From JBELMB01 sp042088665 (GTDB lineage Bacteria > Pseudomonadota > Alphaproteobacteria > Rhodobacterales > Rhodobacteraceae): a DNA stretch of 14,377 bases. The position numbers and the translations under genes were made by a program. How positions within the stretch are numbered: position 1 is the first letter of the stretch; each line of letters starts with the position of its first letter. The notes beneath the pieces were generated by a model. That model searched no databases, was not told where the DNA came from, and saw only the letters and a program-made list of their open reading frames with translations. The stretch covers positions 1-14,377 of the forward strand of contig JBELMB010000070.1 in NCBI GenBank assembly GCA_042088665.1. Reading direction: 5' to 3'. Of this stretch, positions 12,955-14,377 are shown piece after piece.

Positions 12955-14268
12955 ATGGAAGATCTCTCCCCCAAGCCAGGTGACCTGGAGCCCATCGAGA
13001 CCGCTTCGCGCGATGAGATCGCCGGGTTGCAGCTGTCACGGCTGAAATGGACCCTGTCTCATGCCTACGAGAACGTGGCGCAGACGCGGGCAAAGTTCGA
13101 TGCGGCGGGTGTGCATCCCGATGACCTGACCAGCCTTGAGGATCTGGCAAGGTTCCCCTTCACCGTGAAGGCGGATCTGCGCGAGAGCTATCCATTCGGC
13201 ATGTTTGCCGTGCCGCAGGCGCAGGTCGCGCGGATCCATGCCTCGTCCGGGACCACGGGGCAGCCGACGGTGGTGGGCTATACTCGGAACGACCTCGATA
13301 CATGGGCGACGGTGGTGGCGCGGTCGCTGCGGGCCTCCGGGTTGCGCGCGGGCGATATCCTGCACAACGCCTATGGCTACGGGCTGTTCACCGGCGGGTT
13401 GGGCATTCACCTCGGGTCTGACAAGCTGGGGCTGACCACGGTGCCGATTTCCGGCGGGATGACACAGCGGCAGGTGCGGTTGATCGAGGATTTCGGCGCG
13501 GTCGGGATCACGGTGACGCCGTCTTATGCCTTGTCGATCATCGACGAATACGCCGCACAGGGCCGAGATCCGCGACAATCGCCGCTGAAGGTGGGGATCT
13601 TTGGCGCGGAGCCCTGGACCAACGCCATGCGTCACGAGATCGAGCAGGCCTTTGATATGCATGCGGTGGACATCTACGGGCTGTCCGAGGTCATGGGCCC
13701 GGGGGTCGCCAATGAATGCGTCGAGACAAAGGATGGGCTGCACATCTGGGAAGACCACTTTTACCCCGAAGTGATCGATCCGGAGACCGGTGCGGTGCTG
13801 CCGGACGGGGCATTGGGCGAGTTGGTCTTTACCTCGCTGACCAAGGAGGCGTTCCCCATCATCCGTTACCGGACGCGGGATTTGACGCGGCTTTTGCCCG
13901 GCACCGCGCGATCGATGCGCCGGATGGAGAAGGTCACGGGGCGCTCTGATGACATGATCATCTTGCGCGGTGTGAACGTCTTTCCGACGCAGATCGAAGA
14001 GCAGTTGATGACCGTCAAGGCGCTTGCTCCGCATTTTCAGCTGGAGTTGAACCGGGTTGGCAACAAGGACGAGATGCGGGTCCGGGTGGAGCCATGGCCT
14101 GACGCGCAGGGGGCAAGTGCCGAAGCAGGACAGGAGCTTGCGGGCAAGATCAAGGCCGTGGTCGGCGTGAGCGTTGTGGTCGACGTGGCTGCGCCGGGCG
14201 GCGTGGCGCGCAGCCAGGGCAAGGCGGTGCGCATCGTCGACAATCGTCCGCGTGGGGAGGCGGGCTGA
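12955..14268 (+). CDS. paaK: phenylacetate-CoA ligase
   Basis: A 437-residue adenylate-forming ligase that activates phenylacetate with ATP and CoA, the entry step of the pathway. The motifs are in order: ASSGTTGQPTVVGYT (from residue 96, phosphate loop), YGYGLFTGGLG, VGIFGAEPW, YGLSE (241-245), IIRYRTRD (302-309), and K423 in GKAVRIVD as the probable catalytic lysine. Length matches PaaK (about 436). The ATG at 12955 was chosen because GAGGA lies 4 nt upstream and gives the family length. The frame stays open to a GTG at 12889, but the extra residues are not PaaK-like. The 142-nt gap after paaJ includes a TTGACC box (12850-12855) with no good -10, so a separate promoter is possible but unproven. 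A GC hairpin follows the stop. Confidence 0.96.
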   Translation: MEDLSPKPGDLEPIETASRDEIAGLQLSRLKWTLSHAYENVAQTRAKFDAAGVHPDDLTSLEDLARFPFTVKADLRESYPFGMFAVPQAQVARIHASSGTTGQPTVVGYTRNDLDTWATVVARSLRASGLRAGDILHNAYGYGLFTGGLGIHLGSDKLGLTTVPISGGMTQRQVRLIEDFGAVGITVTPSYALSIIDEYAAQGRDPRQSPLKVGIFGAEPWTNAMRHEIEQAFDMHAVDIYGLSEVMGPGVANECVETKDGLHIWEDHFYPEVIDPETGAVLPDGALGELVFTSLTKEAFPIIRYRTRDLTRLLPGTARSMRRMEKVTGRSDDMIILRGVNVFPTQIEEQLMTVKALAPHFQLELNRVGNKDEMRVRVEPWPDAQGASAEAGQELAGKIKAVVGVSVVVDVAAPGGVARSQGKAVRIVDNRPRGEAG

Positions 14269-14280
14269 CGTGCGCCGCTC

Positions 14281-14298
14281 GGGCCCCCCGCGGGGCCC
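14281..14298 (+). terminator. GC hairpin after paaK
   Basis: GGGCCCC (14281-14287) pairs with GGGGCCC (14292-14298) around a 4-nt loop, 12 nt after the paaK stop. No T-run follows; instead the array of 29-bp repeats starts within the right arm. It probably ends or protects the paaIJK transcript. Confidence 0.5.
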
Positions 14299-14377
14299 AT
14301 CGCCCCGCCCACCATCCCGTGAGGCCCATCGCCCCGCCCACCATCCCGTGAGGCCCATCGCCCCGCCCACCATCCCG
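14294..14377. repeat. 29-bp tandem repeat running off the right edge
   Basis: Units lie at 14294-14322 and 14323-14351, and the first 26 bases of a third at 14352-14377; all are identical. Each unit starts GGCCCATCGC and ends CATCCCGTGA. The complementary strand of each unit reads GGG-N5-GGG-N1-GGGG-N4-GGG, which fits a G-quadruplex pattern. There are no unique spacers, so it is a direct tandem array, not CRISPR. The total copy number is unknown because the window stops inside it. Confidence 0.9.

Noticed and set aside
13036..14373. Minus-strand open frame of about 445 codons over paaK
   Set aside because: It is antisense to paaK with all its motifs. Its N-terminus is just the translated 29-bp repeat (a repeated Gly/Trp/Met string).
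14294..14377. CRISPR array
   Set aside because: The repeat length is right, but the units abut directly with no unique spacers and no cas gene is present.
1..14377. Defence island, prophage or integrative element
   Set aside because: There is no integrase, transposase, nuclease-toxin or phage gene. The relaxase-like resemblance of the two small proteins is too weak to claim mobility.

Overview
The window reads as a GC-rich chromosomal segment of an alphaproteobacterium, most likely of the Rhodobacterales (Roseobacter group). The reasons are the gene content (a DUF2794 protein, an M17 aminopeptidase overlapping an NlpC/P60 hydrolase, paaZ-paaX divergent from paaIJK) and the intergenic hairpins, which look like those I know from that group. 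No taxonomic search was possible. I support 15 protein genes and see no tRNA, rRNA, CRISPR array, prophage or intact insertion sequence.

Layout. Positions 1-468 hold no gene I can support, only two inverted repeats. Next come two divergent small genes of unknown function (469-1059 minus, 1183-1527 plus) whose products share a domain of about 65 residues. A 31-bp near-palindrome lies between them. On the minus strand, 1597-3763 forms an inorganic-carbon module: beta-carbonic anhydrase, then an SbtA-type sodium/bicarbonate permease, then an SbtB-type PII-like regulator. A hairpin, short tandem repeats and a perfect 16-bp palindrome lie between the anhydrase gene and sbtA.

On the plus strand, 3912-7673 carries a small all-helical protein, a leucyl aminopeptidase, an NlpC/P60 murein-peptide hydrolase translationally coupled to it, and an agmatinase-family ureohydrolase. 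A double hairpin (7686-7734) separates this run from the convergent minus-strand genes.

The right half is part of the aerobic phenylacetyl-CoA pathway. paaZ and the repressor gene paaX, followed by the DUF2794 gene, are on the minus strand. paaI, the thiolase gene paaJ and the ligase gene paaK are on the plus strand. PaaK makes phenylacetyl-CoA. PaaZ opens the oxepin ring and oxidises the aldehyde. PaaJ does the thiolytic steps. PaaI hydrolyses stalled CoA thioesters. The ring epoxidase genes paaABCDE and paaG/paaH are not in the window and may lie to the right. The 147-bp divergent promoter region contains two adjacent inverted repeats; one resembles a TetR/PaaR operator although the local regulator is PaaX.

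The window ends inside a 29-bp tandem repeat whose complementary strand carries one G-quadruplex-type motif per unit. I see no clear new defence or biosynthetic system. The best candidates for follow-up are the divergent paralogue pair with its palindrome, the SbtB variant with a CxCxC tail and the palindrome before sbtA, the double operator in the paa promoter, and the terminal G-rich minisatellite.
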